A DNA stretch of 64,000 nucleotides from Xenoacremonium recifei (taxonomy: Eukaryota > Ascomycota > Sordariomycetes > Hypocreales > Nectriaceae): contig WOFQ01000017.1 of the NCBI GenBank assembly GCA_012184525.1, forward strand, positions 62,001-126,000, given 5' to 3'. A program made the translations under genes and the position numbers. The notes below the pieces were generated by a model. It saw nothing but the letters and a program-made list of their open reading frames with translations. It did not search any database and had not been told where the DNA came from. Within the stretch, counting starts at the first letter, position 1, and each line of letters starts with the position of its first letter. Shown piece by piece: positions 34,093-48,300 of the stretch.

Positions 34093-37000
34093 ATGTTGCG
34101 GCTTTTCAACTTCTCGTGGGGTCTCTCTGTGGTTCTATCTGTTGCTTGGCAAGCTTCAGCTGCCCCATCAGTCAATGTTGGTCTGAATGCTGCGTTCCCT
34201 CGAGGCCCTTATCTTCTCGAATTGCTGTAAGACTTCTTTGCGCCAGAGTCCTAGAACGCATGGATAATAACTCTCTTGTAGTGAAACTGCGGCCGGAGAA
34301 AATTCAACATCGTACTTCCCCCTCCTAGACAAGATCGCAAGCGGACACTTTGCGTCGGCCGGTTCCGACAAAGAGTTATATGCCAAGTTCCTCGAAGTCC
34401 TTCAGCAAGACCACCACATAACGAGTCCTGAGGCGCTGTCCACCTTTAATCTAGCCTTGTCTCTACGATCCGCCGCTCCTCGAATCGAAGCGCATTATCA
34501 ATATTATACAACAGCCGTGGAACCATCGATTGGGGCCGAAGATGGGTCTGAATCGTGTGGCCAATGGGTTTTCCTGGAGAACAAGCGATATTGCTCTTCT
34601 TCGCTAGATGAACCGGTAGCTGGCGAAGATGCCTTGTTGTAGGTGTCCCTCATCTTCCGTTTCATCCTCCTTACTAACATATCGCAGACAAGTAGAGGAT
34701 TTGCCCTTCGATCGCGTCACGGGCCAGGGAAAGGATGCCGTCCTTTATGCCGATCCAACATCCCCAGATTTTGGACAGTTTCACCAAACCCTCGCCGCTT
34801 TAGCCAGCAAAGGAGAACTTACATACAGGCTAAGATATCGCCGTGGTTCTCATGCTCCGAAGTCTCCTCTCTCGGTCAGTGGTTATGGCGTCGAGCTTGC
34901 CCTCAAGCGAACAGACTACATCGTGATTGATGATCGCGAGGCTTCCGAGGACTCTTCGAAGAAGCCTCTCAGCAATGAGGTCATTCTAGATGAGGCAGAA
35001 GAGGTTGCTGACCTAAAGCCTCTCTCAACTTCAGAGGTTTCTTCTTTGGGCCTCAAAACTGCCTCGTTCATTCTCAACAGTGAGAATCCTTTCGAGGCGC
35101 TCCTTAAATCCACGCAAGACTTTCCCAAGTTCTCGGCTTCTATTGCTGCCCATGAGATCACGGATGAGTTTATCAAAGATATGAGAGGGAATCGGGGTTC
35201 TCGGGTGCCAAGCGGCATCAACTTCCTTTGGATGAACGGCGTCCAACTCATTGAACGCCAGATTGAGCCATACGCACTTGTTGACATGATTCGCCGCGAA
35301 AGAAAGCTGATCGATGCCATTCGCAAGCTTGGCTTCAACGGGAAGCAAGCGGTGTCTATTTTGGGCCATTCCTACATTGCAGAAGCCAAGTCTCAAGATG
35401 ACACAGTGCGATTTGACTGGAGTGATCGACAGGAGGACGGCAAGGTCATCATCTGGCTCAATGATCTGGAAAAGGATGAACAATATGAGGGCGTCCCTAA
35501 CACTCTTCCATCGGTATGTTACTCCTCAATCTTAAAGTGCATAATTAACATTATAACAGTTGTTACAACGCACCTATCCCGGCCAACTCCCACAAGTTGC
35601 TCTCAACATCCTACATATTGTTGCACCTGTCGACTTTTCAAACCCCGAGGATGTGTCTGTGGCGCTCCAATTGGCTATGTTCATGCAAAGGGGTCTTACA
35701 GTGCGGTTCGGTCTTGTGCCGTTGGCAACCACTCCTGAAGCTGAGGCCCAGGCCAAGATCGCGTATCATCTGATGGAGACCTACGGGCTGGAAGCTTTCC
35801 TCACTCATGTGCAGCTGATGCAGCAAGAATCCGTGTATTCTGCTAATGAGGCTATGTTCACAAGCTCTATCGAGGGTCGTGATATACAAGATGGGTCTGC
35901 TCAATTGAAGCTCTCTGAGGTTCTCGATACAGAGTCCTACGCAAGCACTATCGAGCTTGCCAGACATTGGGCATCCAGACTCAATGCCGATTCTCCTATT
36001 AGATCGATCTTTACTGATGGCTTGCCAATTCCTCGCGAGAGAAGCTGGATGCAAGCCGTTAGCATGAAGTTGACAGAGGATATTCAGACTGTGCAACGCG
36101 GCGTTTACCAGGGTTTGATCACCGATGAGACCTGGCTCCCTGGAATCTTCCTCGAGAGAGCAGTGTCCAAGAGAAATGCGTACATCTTCCCAGAAGATGA
36201 GAAAGCACTCCGGATCCTGGATGTCAACAAGATTTACACCGAGCACGACGATCTATTCGGAAACATCCCTGTCCTGGGAGCATATTCAGAGTCAACAAAG
36301 GAAAACTGGGCTGTTTTGACTGTTATTGCTGATCTGCATTCCGAAGCTGGCCAGAAGCTTCTTCTAGAAGCCCTTCAATTCAAGCAAAACAGTCCTGGAA
36401 TTCGGTTGGACATCATTCATAACCCTCCGACATCTTCTCCTTCGTCACTTGTCAACACTGTGTTGAAAGCCAACGAAGAGAAGCTTGGTGAAATTGAAAC
36501 GCTCGACGAGCTGAACACCATTCTTGCAACGGCTGAAACTACCAAGGACGATGCTTACACAGACGCACTCTCCCGATTCCTTTCAGTTGCAAAGATTCTT
36601 CCAGGCTCTCAGGAGTTGATGCTCAACGGGAGAATCGTTGGGCCTATCCCTGGTGATGATGCTTTTACCGCTGATGACTTCCAACAACTGCTTGAATTTG
36701 AGCAAATGTCCAGGATTCTGCCGGTTTACGCCGCCATGGAGGACCTCAACCTTGGCGACAAGTTGTCCGATCCCCTTGCTGCAGCCAAGCTGACGTCGAT
36801 CACTGCTCTTTCGACAATTTCCGATCTTCCTGAAGGCATTTTTGAGTCAGCACCGAATATTCGCACTGCGATGTACGAAAGTTGGAACACGTCCACCACT
36901 GCGATCGAGGTTGGCAACCCCGAAACCGCGAGCATCCATATTGCCGGTCTCTTGAATCCCGCGAGTGAGCAAGGACAAAAATGGGCTCCGATCCTGAAGG

Positions 37001-38667
37001 TCTTATCCGAGCTTGATGGCGTCTACCTTAAGCTCATCCTGAATCCGAAGGAAAAGATGGAAGAATTGCCGATCAAGCGCTTCTTCCGTTACGTCCTTGA
37101 GTCAACGCCCTCGTTTGACGAAGCTGGCGATGCCCAGGGACCAAAAGCTATCTTCAAGGGGCTGCCTTCAGAGGCACTGCTCACAGCCGGCATGGATGTC
37201 CCTCCAGCATGGCTAGTAGCCCCGAAGGTCTCAGTTCACGATCTGGACAACATCAAGCTGGGCTCGGTGAAGGGCGATATCGACGCCACATACGAGCTAG
37301 AGCACATCCTCATCGAAGGACACTCAAGAGAAGGCAAACGATCTCCTCCAAGAGGCGCCCAGCTTGTTCTCGGAACGGAGAAGAACCCTCATCTCACGGA
37401 TACAATCATCATGGCCAACATTGGATACTTCCAGTTCAAAGCCAACCCAGGGTTCTACAACATCCGGCTCAAGGAGGGCCGCAGCGCCGACGTCTACACC
37501 ATCGAGAGTGTTGGCGCACAGGGCTATGAGGCTGTTCCTGGAGATGAAGGGACTACAGTGGCACTGATGACGTTCCAAGGCACGACGCTGTACCCACGAC
37601 TCAAGCGGAAGCCGGGCATGGAGCAGGTCGACGTCCTCGAGGAGACGGGTGCGGAGGCTAGGGGCGATAATATCGTCTCCAAGGGTCTCAAGTTTGCGGA
37701 GAGCATCCTTAGAAGCAAGACCAAGTCCGTCTCGGACGAGGAGCACGCCGAGATCAACATCTTCTCCGTCGCCAGCGGTCATCTCTACGAGCGAATGCTC
37801 AACATCATGATGGTGTCAGTCATGCGCAACACCAAGCACACGGTCAAGTTCTGGTTCATTGAGCAGTTCCTCTCCCCGTCTTTCAAGGACTTCATCCCAC
37901 ACATGGCGGCTGAGTACGGCTTCAAGTACGAGATGGTAACATACAAGTGGCCGCACTGGCTACGACAACAGAAGGAGAAGCAGCGCGAGATCTGGGGCTA
38001 CAAGATCCTCTTCCTCGACGTGCTCTTCCCGCTGTCGCTCGACAAGGTCATCTTCGTCGACGCCGACCAAATCGTGCGCACCGACATGATCGACCTCGTG
38101 CGCCACGACCTCGAAGGTGCCCCCTACGGCTTCACGCCCATGTGCGACTCGCGCACTGAAATGGAGGGCTTCCGGTTCTGGAAGCAAGGCTACTGGGCCA
38201 ACTACCTGCGCGGCAAGCCGTACCACATCTCAGCCCTCTACGTCGTCGACCTGCGCCGCTTCCGCGAGATGGCCTCGGGCGACCGCCTGCGCCAGCAATA
38301 TCACGCGCTCTCCGCCGACCCCAACAGCCTCTCCAACCTCGACCAGGACCTGCCCAACCACATGCAGTTCAACATCCCCATCCACAGCCTGCCGCAGGAG
38401 TGGCTGTGGTGCGAGACGTGGTGCAGCGACGAGAGCCAGGCTGATGCCCGCACCATCGATCTGTGCAATAACCCGCTCACCAAGGAGCCGAAGCTAGATC
38501 GTGCGCGACGTCAGGTCCCTGAGTGGACGGTGTACGATGAGGAGATTGCCGCGCTGGATCGGAGGCGGAAGGGATTGGGAGAGCAAGAGGAGGAGAAGGT
38601 TCAGGAGGTGAATACGAAGAAGAGAACGCTGGAGGAGGATACACATACGAAGAAGGATGAGCTATAG
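34093..38667 (+). CDS. gpt1: UDP-glucose:glycoprotein glucosyltransferase
   Basis: Exons 34093-34226, 34282-34638, 34688-35513 and 35560-38667 give 1,474 residues. MLRLFNFSWGLSVVLSVAWQ is a signal peptide. LLETAAGENSTSYFPLLDKI across the first splice is the conserved N-terminus, and thioredoxin-like domains follow. The GT24 catalytic domain starts near residue 1170 (INIFSVASGHLYERMLNIMM) and carries the metal-binding DAD in VDADQIVR near 1273 and LDQDLPN further on. The last four residues are KDEL, an ER retrieval signal. The enzyme re-glucosylates misfolded N-glycoproteins so that they re-enter the calnexin cycle. The length and domain order match full-length UGGT rather than the divergent yeast Kre5. 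It shares its upstream region with alpha-COP. The identification is secure. Confidence 0.97.
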
Positions 38668-39698
38668 GTAGATAGGTTTTCAATGTAAATGTGAGACATA
38701 TCAAGTCAATACAACCTGGTTTCATTGTGCTGGCTTGCTGTATCTCATCTTCTCTGAGTTGGACGCAGAATAGGGGTTCGGTATCGACATACCCTACAGC
38801 GACCAATTTTGTTGAGACATGGGACGCCTATCGCCCCCCAATAGGACGGTTGACCGAAGTAAATTGATGGTGCTCGTTTAAGATTTACAATGTCCTAATG
38901 ATACTACACATCAAAAGACAATGGTCGTTGCCAAAACATACGTCAAGTCGTTGATCATAGTCTGGTGATGCTTCTCGTCCGAGCATGTTATTTCCACAAA
39001 ATAATAACAGGGTGTACAACCCCAGAGAAATCGATATCGGTAAATTCTGTAATTTATTTTGCTTCGTATTCTGTAGCTAAGATGGACCACTAATCTGTCA
39101 TCGTGTCCTTGGTACAAAATTGTGCAGCCCCCTACTCCCTTGCCCTTCGCCGTCCACGTTAACTGACATGAAGATTTTCTTATCATACAGGTCACAGCTC
39201 AATCATATGAGACAGCAAGTGTGCTCGTCTCGAATCTGTCGCGTCGAGGACTTGAGTATCGCTCGCTGGTTCTCTGTGAGCTGCGAGTGTGCTACAGCAG
39301 CGTTGGGCATGCCGCGAGGCTGCGGTTGAAACGAACAAAAGCAATTCAGCTCGTGTTTGACGAAAAGACCTAAGCAAAAACGCCGCGTATATGTGGTATA
39401 TAGTCGTGTCTATCCTCCCAATTCCCAAAAAAATCCAAACCGTATGCTCCATTGGGGGATCATTCATCCTCCCACCCCAGGAGGACAGGAGGCCATGGTC
39501 GTATGCTGGACTCCATAAAGCAAATAATTGCACACTTCGCCATCGAGCTCCTCAGGTAAATGGTAGCAGAGAAAGCGAGACAAAAGGGGGTATCATAATG
39601 CCACTGAAGCGAGGAGATGCCTTCTTTCAAGCTCCAACCAAGGGAAAGAACTTGGACTGAGGCGAAAGCGAAAGAACGAAGGGTCGTAAGAACCGAAA
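38668..39698. other. Convergent intergenic region UGGT / WC-1
   Basis: 3' flanks only. The WC-1 transcript could extend here if a further intron is used at the GTGAGT near 39711. No gene is recognised. Confidence 0.45.
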
Positions 39699-42600
39699 TC
39701 ATGGCTGACTAGACTCACGTTCCTCCCGAATCGCCGTCATGGAGACCCCCGGTATGCCACTCATCATCGAAGAATGACTTGGAGGCGGCATCATGGCTGA
39801 TGGTTTGACCCCTGTGGCTGACGGAGCACCACTGGGCGCTGCTGAGGTGCTTTCAGCCAGCGCATTTGACAGCTGAGCTGGGTTGATCAAGCCATCGCCG
39901 TGGGAATTTGATTGCTCCAACGCCTCGGCTGTGATGTCCTTGTGTAGCGGAGAAGAATGAATAGGCGACGCCGACTTCTTAGTTTGGACATCGTCTGCTT
40001 TGGCACCGCCACGTGAAGAATTCCGAGGGGACACTCGACCCGTCTAGTTGTGATTAGTATGCCGCAGTTGCTTGGGCTATTCTCAGTTGCTCACCTGTTT
40101 CGCCCAGCGCAAACCGCAGCTATTGCAAAGGTCTCTCTGTCCGCTCGGTCCTCTTCGCCATTCGGGGGTGTTCCGGGTATGGCAGTTGGCACAATCACGG
40201 GCGATGTTGCCAACACCCTTTCTTCTCTTTCTCTTCTTCTTGTTTGACAGAAGGCCTCCAAGTTCCTCAGCCAGTATGCGATTCACTTTCTCCATTTGTC
40301 TCAACTCGAATTGCCAACTAGAGCACTTGGTGGTCCTGAGCTCGTTGAATAGATTGTCGTCCGAGGCGAGTGCCGCATCTTGGCTGCCGGGACTTAGAGC
40401 ACCTCCAGCTGGTTCCGAGATTTGCCCAGTTGGATGAATACCAGGATGTACCATTTCTGGAAGCGGCGCTGAAGTGATAGATTTCGCTCTGGTCGATGAG
40501 CCTGCAGGGGCAATGCTTCGTGATGAGGCTTTAAGCAACTTAGTCTGGGCCAGCAAAAACGAAGGTTTCTGTCCCTCGACCGCATCGCCAGGATACAAAA
40601 TCGTTTGCGCTTGAAGGACCTGGCCTCGTCGATTCTGGACCTCGTGTTTGCAGGTGACAATCTTGCCCCTCCTCGCTTTCTCAATAGCTCGTCCAAACTC
40701 TGGTCGCGACTCCTTTCGCATCAGCTCCTGGATGCTGGTTCCAACCAAGTTCTCAGGCTGCAGGTCGAGAAGGGATCGAATATTGGAGGAGACATAGAGA
40801 AACATTCCCGAGGTTGACAGCTTCGTCCACAACTCGCTGTCGCCAATGCCGCCGCTTGCCTCGAGGTTGCGTCTACTGAGCGCGAATACAGGTCGTTTGC
40901 GTCCAACGAGTACGATACACTTACGACCCTTTCCTTGCTCGACAAAGAGAGAGCCGTGGCTCTCAAACCAGGTGTAGCCACTGTTCTTCCTTCGAATCCT
41001 GAAGACAATGTTCACGGAGTTCCCAGCAGTGGTCTCCTTGAGTTCTCGAGTTACGGGAACGATGTCGGAAGGGTGACAGACAGTGGACAACGAATTACCC
41101 ACGAGGTCCGCAGCGTCGTATTCGAGGACTCGCTTTGAGGCAGGTGATAAGTAAAGGAAGAGTCCCTTGAGTGAAAGGACATGAATGACGTCGTCGGTAT
41201 TCTCCAGCAGCATCTTATCCCAGGACTGCTTATGCCAGTCTGAAACAATGCCTTTGGGGTTGAACTGCTGGAGTAGTGTTGAGACGTCGTCGAGACCTAG
41301 AGTCTGGCCATTCTCAGGCTCCCATTGAGCAGAGGAGGGCGGCGTCCATATGTACTGTCCTATGTCGCTGTGCTTGTAGTTGACTTTCATCCCCCCGAAT
41401 TCTTGGTTCGAAGCGATGGCATCTGGGCACTCGACAAGGTCGATCTGGAAGCCAATGAAGTACCTGATTTCGTCCGTATCCCAGGGAATTGGGATCATGG
41501 TGAGAAGATTCAGGAAAGGCTTTCCACCCTTTCGATAGTTGATCAGACTCTGTTGAACCTCCTTTCCTTCCTGGATCATCTTCTTCAAGTTGTACACCGC
41601 ACCATCGTCGACAAACTCGCGTTTCGAACCGGCTTCCACTTTTCCGTCGGGTGCTTGTAGGAACCGGCAATTCTGGCCAACGATCTCATGGCGACTATAA
41701 CCAGTGAGGTTCTGGAAGTTATCGGACACGTATATGATGGGACAGTCGTTCATTGTCACATCGCACACAACAAAAGCACAGGACATGTCGACCGCACCCA
41801 AGTGGATTCTGGGATCTTTGCGGGTCGCGACCAGCCAAAGCGCCTTGAGCATGTCGAAGCCGCTCTTGGAATAGACATTCGACTCTTTCCCATCTCGAGG
41901 AGTGGGCGCGTTGGAAGGCGTGGCAACCTCGGAATTAGTACTCGGCTGGGTGATGTTTGTCGAAGCTGAAGTCCCGTGCGAGGCGCCCTGGGGCGGGGTG
42001 AGGACCGACGTCGCGTTGGATACATGTCTCGAGAGCGAGGGCATGCTGTGTGTGTAACTGTCCATGCTTGAGTCCATGGGCATGCTGGTCGGGAGCTGGC
42101 TCTGGTTGACCTGGTTGAAAGCTGGGGGAGCGTTGACCATGGTACTATCGTGTCCTTCCGCCCCCATGGATTGTGCGCTCAGGTTTCGAACATCGTCTGG
42201 GGTTAGATCCATGGTAAAGTCGTTGGCCACGGCTGGGATTTGAGCAGCTGGGAATTGGGTAGTTATAGGGTTGGGTCCAACTGGAGAGAAGTAGTTCATA
42301 GCAACTGGTGAGTTGTTGCCCATGGGTGCAGTCGACTGATTTCCCATCAGATTACCCATCTGGTTGCCCATCTGATTCCCCATTCGGTTTCCCATCGGTC
42401 CAACGCTCATGTTGGCGAAGTTGGAAGTCATCATGGAGCCCATCATGTCAGGAGAAATGCCCGGGTAGTCAGTAGGTTCGGCGTTCATGTAGTTGCCCAT
42501 CTGGTTGGACATGTTCATATTTGTGTTGATGGTAGGATAAGTCGGCGGGGGTCCCATGGATTGACTGAACGGGTAGTTGCCCATCTCGGGAGCTGCAGGA

Positions 42601-42968
42601 CCAAATCCCATCATATCGCCAGTGCCAACAGCGGACATCCTCCGAGGGCTCTGGGGGTTACCAGGAGCCATGGGATTGCCGTAGGCTTGAGGCATGCTCC
42701 GCCGACGGATCAACTCGCTCTGATTATCGCGTATGATGTCGTCGAGGGAATCGCTGGACATGAGTGACGAGTCGGGAACCATGCTGGCCGAGAGGGGTTG
42801 ACCGTGTTGAGGGTTCATGGCGTTGGCAGCGGCCATGTTCAACGGCGGCGGGTGTTGACCGTGGTGTGCATGGTTCTGTTGCTGGGCGAATTGTTGCTGG
42901 TGCTGATGAGATAGCTGACGCTGCATCTGCTGCGGAGACAGCTGGTTTGGGGGATAGTAACCATCCAT
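39699..42968 (-). CDS. wc-1: White Collar-1 blue-light receptor and GATA factor
   Basis: Exons 42968-40095 and 40043-39699 (51-bp intron) give 1,072 residues. The N-terminus is Gln/Met/Asn-rich with a polyQ-like stretch near residues 10-35 and MGN-x repeats near 191-215. The LOV domain has GQNCRFLQAP near residue 430, where the cysteine forms the flavin photoadduct. Two further PAS domains follow near 580-690 and 705-800. A basic KKKRKRRKG stretch near 909 precedes a GATA zinc finger CANC-x17-CNSC near 922-947. WC-1 with WC-2 forms the light-activated transcription complex and, in Neurospora, the clock activator. The start is the first ATG; the frame continues upstream only through a TTG. A GTGAGT just before the stop could be another donor, so the last residues are uncertain. 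Confidence 0.96.
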
Positions 42969-45316
42969 GGCGGTAGCATCGGAGAAGACTGCCACGGCAG
43001 GCGCCTTGAAGGCGAGGTGAACGGAGGCCGGACGGGGGACGGAGCTACTGAGCAAAGGGCGATGGCTTGCGTTTTTATCCTTAGTGGCCGTAACGGTACT
43101 TTTCTCTCCCAAGACGACGGGTTAGATGGTGCCAAGTGGTCATATAGGGTCGGGGCTCGCGATTTCGGGTAGACAGCGCGAAGTTAGGATCGAGGTCGAG
43201 GCATGAGACGGCGATGGCTACACGAGCGGGAGCGCTGTTGGCCGTGAGTCGTATTCGATCGTGGGGTGGGCGAGGCAGCGCAGCAAATCGCCGTGGGCCT
43301 GTGTAGCGACGGCTTTGGCTTCCGGAGGGGAAGCGCTGTACTGGATGTACTGTAGGGCGTCGGTCGCAGAAGGGTCTCGTTACACGGTGTCGCGCGCAGG
43401 GGACCAGGCCGGCTAGATATCGTGATGCTGTGTTCTTGTCGGAGGCGAGTGGCTGAAGCCGTTCAAGGGACCTTGTGCTTGTGACGTTGCAGGACGGATG
43501 GAGGGCAGGCAAATTGGACGGTCGATGAATGGGTGGTGGAAGGCTCCCGCCGGAACTGCCTTCCTTGACCCTCTTTGGGTGCTCTGGGTGCTTCCAGGCT
43601 GGGCGCTGGTGGAGGAGAAAGTGGGGAAAGCCTGGGCAGAGGCGGTAGGTACCGGCGTGGTTTGAACTTTGCAGTTTGGAAGGAGCTGCTGAGGTGCTTC
43701 CCCACAGCGAGACTTCGTTTAGGTAAGGCAGGGTACTTCGCCGCGGGGAGAGGAGGGAGGAAGAAAAAAAAACACACAGCACAGAGGAGGGGGAAAAAAT
43801 CACAATCAATGAGACAGATCTGACGCGTCTCGGGAATGAGCCTCGGGGGACGAGCCAGGCTGTGGACGGTTGCACAACCTTGCGAATACCTAAACAGTCT
43901 TTACTTCTCTCCATCCTCGCAGGGGCCACTCACCGTACGAATGGGGACCAGGCCAACATCACTCGCCCGTCTTTGAGGGTCTCGCTGCGGCTAGAACACT
44001 GCTAGTACCTGTGCCTAACGTCCAAGCCGGACGATGCCATCAATAGAGCACCCTTAGATGGGCCTGTTCACGTGGCCTCCTAGGGGAACAGCCCCGTGGT
44101 TTGGCATTTCCCAATGATGTCAGAGCCTGGCGACGATGCATGTCATGTCGTGCCTTAACTAACTTAGACCATCTTGTGCTGCAAGACATGGGACGGCCGG
44201 AGAAGCCCTCAACGGCCGGCCCCCCGTTGAAGCAAGGGACAAAGCAAGGAGGAGGAGACACGCTGGAGACACAGCGCCCGACATCTTTCGGGCTTCGGGC
44301 CATACCTAAACTCTGAATTCCACCCTGGCTGTTATTAGTTAGGCCAAGACAGCCACGAACCAGACGGGAGAAACGCAGATGCGGGCAGCAAAATGATTAC
44401 TATTCAATTGCGTCTCCGAGAGCACGGTACGCAAATTTGTCATCATGCGGGCAGTCATTCACACACATCTCGCCTCCAACATGGAATTCTGCCCACATTC
44501 CCATGTCCGTCAGCCGTAATCCCGCCGTCGCTGCCGTCCAGTGCCATTTCCCCTGTTCATGGTTCGTTGCATTGGTCCCTGCTTCCCGCAAAACGTCGCA
44601 GGTAGACGCCATAGTCTTGCAGATCCCGTCTTGTCGCTGCGAGGAACAGAGGGTCGCAGGACGTCATTGGCCCATCTCCCGGCCCCAGTTTCACCGGGCC
44701 AGATGCTCCGCCCCTCCACGGCTCGAAACGTGACGTTTGGACTTGTATACCAAGATAGGAGACACTGCATAACCCGCATGGGCTTTCTTGAGGGTATCAG
44801 ATATGTATCTCTATTCATAACGGATTCATCTCACTACAATTATTAGCAATTCGATCGATAGCCATAAGTTGCTCTAGAAATCTCCTCCTTGTTCGACGTG
44901 CCGTGCCTCCTGCTCCCCTTCACCAGCACCGGCCGTCCTCGCATGATAAGATTTTTAAACTCTTGAGGGTTTCTTTTCTTTTTTTGCTTTTCTCTTTTTG
45001 ATCCCGCAACAGCAGGCATCCTATCGCACCCTTGCAAAAGACCACGCTGACTCTCCGGTCCTGTCCCTTGCCATTTGCCAGTTGTCCACAACATAGCTAC
45101 CCAGTCATTTCCACGCCGCCAGACTTGTAAGAATAATTGCGCCGTGTCCCATATCATTTTGCATTTCCGAGGAGCAGCTCTCTTCAGCTCAGCTCAGCTC
45201 ATCCTTGGTATCACTTGAAAACAGAAGCGATGTGACTAAATTATCCTAGTGGCCATCGGCATTGCCTGCCATTGTCTAGAATAATTGCCTTGGGCATCAG
45301 GGAATGCCTCTGCCCA
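42969..45316. other. Long upstream region of wc-1
   Basis: 2.3 kb holding the wc-1 promoter and probable long leader plus the 3' flank of the importin gene. A minus-strand 282-codon frame (43929-43081) runs into wc-1 in another frame and has no domain. An A-run and purine-rich tract lies near 43,750. Confidence 0.4.
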
Positions 45317-48300
45317 CTAGGAAAAGTACCCCATGATAGTCCGTTGAGCCTCGGGAGAGAACTGCTGGAGTAGCGGTGTCGGGTCCACGTTGGTCGTTGC
45401 GAGCAGCGCCTTGGTGGCTACTGCTACTCGACTGGCCGTCTGTCCCTGGAGAGTCTCAGCCTCCAGAGCTTGCGCGATGAAGACAAAGATTTTGCCAGCT
45501 TGGTTGATAACACTAGGGTGGCGTCTGCGAGATTGCGTCAGTATATAGAACTCTACCCAAACTCCTCATGCCTTCAACTTACTGGTCGATGAGCTCCGCC
45601 AGATATGCGTAGGCGTAGGGTGCAGCCTCCTCGTCGTTGGTAATAGGGAGGGTTTCCACCCACTGGGTGATCACGTTCTGCACATCCCCGACTGTGCTTG
45701 CGTTGAAATGCAGGATCTTAGCGATAGCTGCACAACCGTTCTCCGTAGCATATACATTATCCTCATTCCTCGCATCCGGCACCTGCACGACCTGGAACAG
45801 GAAAGGAACGGAGCCACCTAGGAACTGAGCCCAGGGAGCCCCTCCACGGTGAGCTGCCACGCCAATGCCATACGCCGCAGCCTGTCGGATGGCCGGCGAC
45901 GCATCGCGGCATCCGTCGATGAGGGGCTGGGTAATGTAGCTGGCGTATCGAGTGCTCTCAGGGCCGCAGTATTCGAGCACATCGTCAATAATGCACAAAC
46001 CCCACTGTCGCTGGGTGGGATCCGAAGAGGAGAGGAAGCTTTCGTACGTCGTCATCAGTCGCTCCCAGGCCGGAAGGAAAGCCGCACCGTGGTTCTTGAA
46101 GATGGAATGGAAAGCCTTGTTCATATCAGAGAGGAGCGTTTGGTCGTCTTCAATGGCGAGCAGTGTCTCCTCGGCTTCGTCTTCAACATCGTCTGCCGTA
46201 GCACCCTCCCTATCCTCTTCTCGTTGAGCGACACGGTCCTTGTAGTCCTCAATGGCCGAGTGAACCGAGTCGATGAACCGGCTGAGATGAGTAGCGTCTA
46301 AGCAATCCTTACCGCAAACCTCAACGGACTCGTAGAAGCATTGGTACATCTCTGCGAGAGTGTCGATTGCGGGTTCGGCGGTAAGTACCTCAAGAAGCTT
46401 GTCCACAGTGGCCGTCCAGAGCCCCCGCAGCTCATTCGACTGCGCACCATATGCTTTCTTGTAGGAGCTCAGCAGTTGAGGAACCAACTTGGCCGAGATA
46501 TAGCGAACGGGGTCGTGGAAGAAGAAAGCCAGACCGGGGAGCGCAACCTTCTCCATAAGTTCGGCTACGTAGGGAGCAAATGCACCCTCCAGAACCTGGG
46601 CGTAAACAACGAGAAGCTCAATGGCCATGTGCTTGTCATCCATAGTGCTGGTTCGAATTCCGATCATCTTGCCCTTCAAAGGAACGAGTTCCCAGCCTTC
46701 CTCGCTCTGCATCTGCTCAACTTGCTCGTCATCGTCCAGAAGTTGGATATCTGCCTTGGCCACGGCGAGCTCGAGCAGCGGGGGCATGACAGTGTGGAGG
46801 AAGGGCAAGAAGTCCGAGCCAAGCACTCTGCACATGCGGCCCCAACAGTGCATGAGGTATTGAGCCTGAGGGTCATCGGCGTCGGTGATGCTGGCCTGAA
46901 TGTTGGCCAAGAGGTTGACCAGGGTCATGGCATCTGCACCCAGGCGTTCTTTGCCGACAGCTAGGGCAATCAGGGTGGCACACTCCATAGCCTTGGCCCG
47001 TAGAAGACGGTAATCCTTCTCAGTTTGGTTCTGAAGGACGTTGACCAACAAGGGCATCAGAGTATCGTAATACTTGGTGAAAGCAGCCTCGGCAGCGTCG
47101 GCGATGGTGGCAATGGTCGACAAGGCCTGCTCCTGAACATAACGCTTCTCGTTTTGAAGCAGCTGGAAGAGATGAGACAAGAGATCATCGAGATATGGCT
47201 CAAGGATGTTCTTCTCGGCCTCCTCGCAGAAGTTGACGAGGGCGGCAGCGGCGTGGGACTTGACACGACCTTCCGGAGAATCGAGAACCGGGATGATGGC
47301 CTTAAGGACACGGTCGTAGAAGTCGGTCTGCATCTTGGGGGCGAAATCGGTGCTCATCTGACCGAGAGCATTGCAGCCAGCCCAACGTACACGGGGATGA
47401 GGGTCGCGAAGAGCTGGGACGACCAGGTCAAGGACCTGGCTCAATTCGCCAATCATGAGCTCACGGCAGCCCTCTGAGATAGCAGAGATGGCCATCAAAG
47501 CAGCGTGCCTGTCCCTCCAAGCCATCGAAGTCATCATGCGCGGCAGCCAGTTGAAGGTGGGCGCAAGGATGGTCTGTCCACCCAATTTGTTGGCAAGTCG
47601 GTCCATGGTCTGCTCTCCAGCAACGTGGTTCTGGTCGCTCTCGTCTTGATCCAGCTATAATAAACATTAGCCGATGCTCAACTTGTAAACATTACAAACG
47701 GAAAATCTCACGTCGTCTGATGCCATCCACTCAGCGGCATCATCATCGTCTTCGCCCAGATCTGTCATCAAGCTCAAACACTGCGTGATCATATCGTTGG
47801 TGTATGATGGATCCTTGCGGCAGAGAGAGGGCGCGTAGTCGGCGAAAGTTGCCATGAGCTCGAGAGCATTCTGGCGACACATGTTATCGAGCTCCTTATC
47901 TTGAATGACGGAGACGCTGAACTGGACGAGGTTGTGGAATAGCGGCTTGAACATCTTGGGAGCAGATTCGGCCAAGTCGATCAAGGCCACCAGGGCCTTG
48001 CTGAGGTCGTCCGAATCTTGGGAATCCTTGATCGGGGGAAGGATGTTGAGAACATCGGGGATGAGAGCATAGTACTTGGCTTGCCCCTTCTTCGTGATAG
48101 TCCTAAAAAACGAGGCGAAGGCTTCCATTGCAGCGAGACGGACCTAAGAGAGCATTATCAGGGCTGTGTCGACATATTGACACCAATAATCGGAACCTCA
48201 TACCATGACGGCCTCATCCTTGAAACCTTTCTGGAACGCTTGCAGAACCGCTTCCTCGTGCTGCTTCTCGATAATCCCCGGGGTGGTCGTGAAGATTCGG

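Noticed and set aside
42969..43112. Upstream extension of wc-1 to 43112
   Set aside because: It begins with TTG; the ATG at 42968 starts the expected N-terminal sequence.
43081..43929. Minus-strand 282-codon frame upstream of wc-1
   Set aside because: Pro/Arg/Ser-rich and overlapping the wc-1 leader in a different frame; more likely untranslated.
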